Translations under genes and position numbers: made by a program
Assembly: GCA_964017965.1 (NCBI GenBank)
Contig: CAXHNV010000003.1
Span: forward strand, 62,001 to 126,000
Reading direction: 5' to 3'
Source of the DNA: UBA2883 sp964017965
GTDB lineage: Bacteria > Cyanobacteriota > Vampirovibrionia > Gastranaerophilales > Gastranaerophilaceae
DNA length: 64,000 nucleotides
Part shown: in pieces, positions 63,454 through 64,000 of the stretch
Layout of the letters: the number at the start of each line of letters is the position of its first letter
Numbering within the stretch: position 1 is the stretch's first letter
Notes under the pieces: model-generated
Databases searched by the model: none
What the model saw: the letters and a program-made list of their open reading frames with translations, nothing else
Told to the model about the DNA's origin: nothing

Positions 63454-63927
63454 TTAATATCCGAGTGACCAAACTTTAGGTTTTATATTGTTGGTTTTCT
63501 TTGTGTTTGTAATGTTGTTTGAATCAACCTCTGTTGCTTCAATTACCTGTTCAGGACGTTGAAGTAAGTTGTTCTTTTGCATTGTTAAATCAACATTGTT
63601 GAAAGATTTCAGTCTGTCGAGTTTGTTTTGTAACTCAGCGTTTTCAACGTTTAATAGTGTTGTTTCTCTGCTGTATTCATTGAGCTTGATTTCACTTGAA
63701 ACAACAAAATAGTAACTTATGGTTGAGATAATAATAATACATAATAACAAGCCTGACAAAGTATCATTGAATTTTTTTAAAGCGATATCGCTTGCAGTAT
63801 TTTCTTTAGGAAAATATCCTGTAATAATTTGATTATCGCGTTGTTGTTGGATACTGTTTGTATTGAAGCCCTGACGGGTTTCTCTAAGTCTGTTCATATT
63901 GTGATTTATTACTCTATTATTATTCAA
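63454..63927 (-). CDS. FtsL/DivIC-like bitopic protein
   Basis: A basic, Asn/Gln-rich cytoplasmic tail of about 55 residues is followed by one membrane helix (LLLCIIIISTISYYFVV), a leucine-zipper-like coiled coil (LNVENAELQNKLDRLKSF) and a short C-terminal segment ending VWSLGY. Length and order fit the septal proteins FtsL or DivIC, which form a complex with FtsB and FtsQ. Sequence identity in this family is always low, so the call is from architecture. The start is a TTG, or the ATG at 63897. Confidence 0.55.
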   Translation of the reverse strand: MNNNRVINHNMNRLRETRQGFNTNSIQQQRDNQIITGYFPKENTASDIALKKFNDTLSGLLLCIIIISTISYYFVVSSEIKLNEYSRETTLLNVENAELQNKLDRLKSFNNVDLTMQKNNLLQRPEQVIEATEVDSNNITNTKKTNNIKPKVWSLGY

Positions 63928-64000
63928 TTATCTAACCTAATTTTGTTTGATACATTTAACTATTCTTAGTTTAGCGCTTCTGGAAGGTGGATTTATTTTT

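Overview
The window reads as chromosome from an AT-rich, outer-membrane-bearing bacterium of the non-photosynthetic cyanobacterial sister lineage (Melainabacteria/Vampirovibrionia, probably gut Gastranaerophilales). This placement is inferred. The support is a CMP-Kdo synthetase (so lipopolysaccharide), an S-layer-homology envelope protein, a TGS-less threonyl-tRNA synthetase, and several small basic membrane proteins with no recognisable family. No rRNA marker is present to confirm it.

From 1 to about 20.5 kb is an accessory, defence-rich island. It starts with a tRNA 3'-end fragment and repeats, then an HNH endonuclease broken by an in-frame TAG and a cyclase-like protein. Next is a type I restriction-modification locus (hsdR-hsdM-hsdS on the minus strand) that faces a silent, inverted second hsdS cassette. 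A tyrosine recombinase lies between the two, and two pairs of inverted repeats (91 bp and 378 bp) make a specificity-switching shufflon. The recombinase and the silent cassette each carry a frameshift in an A-tract. A Hachiman/AbpAB-like nuclease-helicase pair follows. Then comes a Mu-like transposition module: a divergent HTH repressor, a DDE transposase, an AAA+ ATPase, and a third protein built from a catalytically dead tyrosine-recombinase core. An AbiE-type toxin-antitoxin pair and an unknown gene close the island, which ends in repeat-rich DNA next to a truncated DUF488 gene.

From 20.5 to 28.7 kb are a sugar acetyltransferase, a TIGR04076 protein, a deoxyinosine DNA glycosylase, a nucleotidyltransferase, a membrane acyltransferase, an orphan type III-like adenine methyltransferase, comM and a TPR-glycosyltransferase. 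A candidate structured RNA with its own promoter and terminator lies near 28.7 kb.

From 29 to 64 kb is mostly housekeeping backbone: a GT2 glycosyltransferase, hemW, kdsB, an M3 peptidase, a SEC-C protein, rseP, rplI, a TPR protein, a diguanylate cyclase, tsaE and tsaB, an SLH protein, thrS, a homocitrate synthase with an aconitase-like large subunit, a coiled-coil HTH protein, recA, tRNA-Pro, a frameshifted tag, a class A penicillin-binding protein, a degenerate PurH-like protein, a histidine kinase and NarL-type regulator, ctpA, gatB and an FtsL-like protein. Two features stand out. One is a mirror-image duplication of an unknown membrane protein gene, with identical 12-bp-arm palindromes in both leaders and identical terminators. 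The other is a PurH C-terminal-domain paralogue that has lost its catalytic motif.
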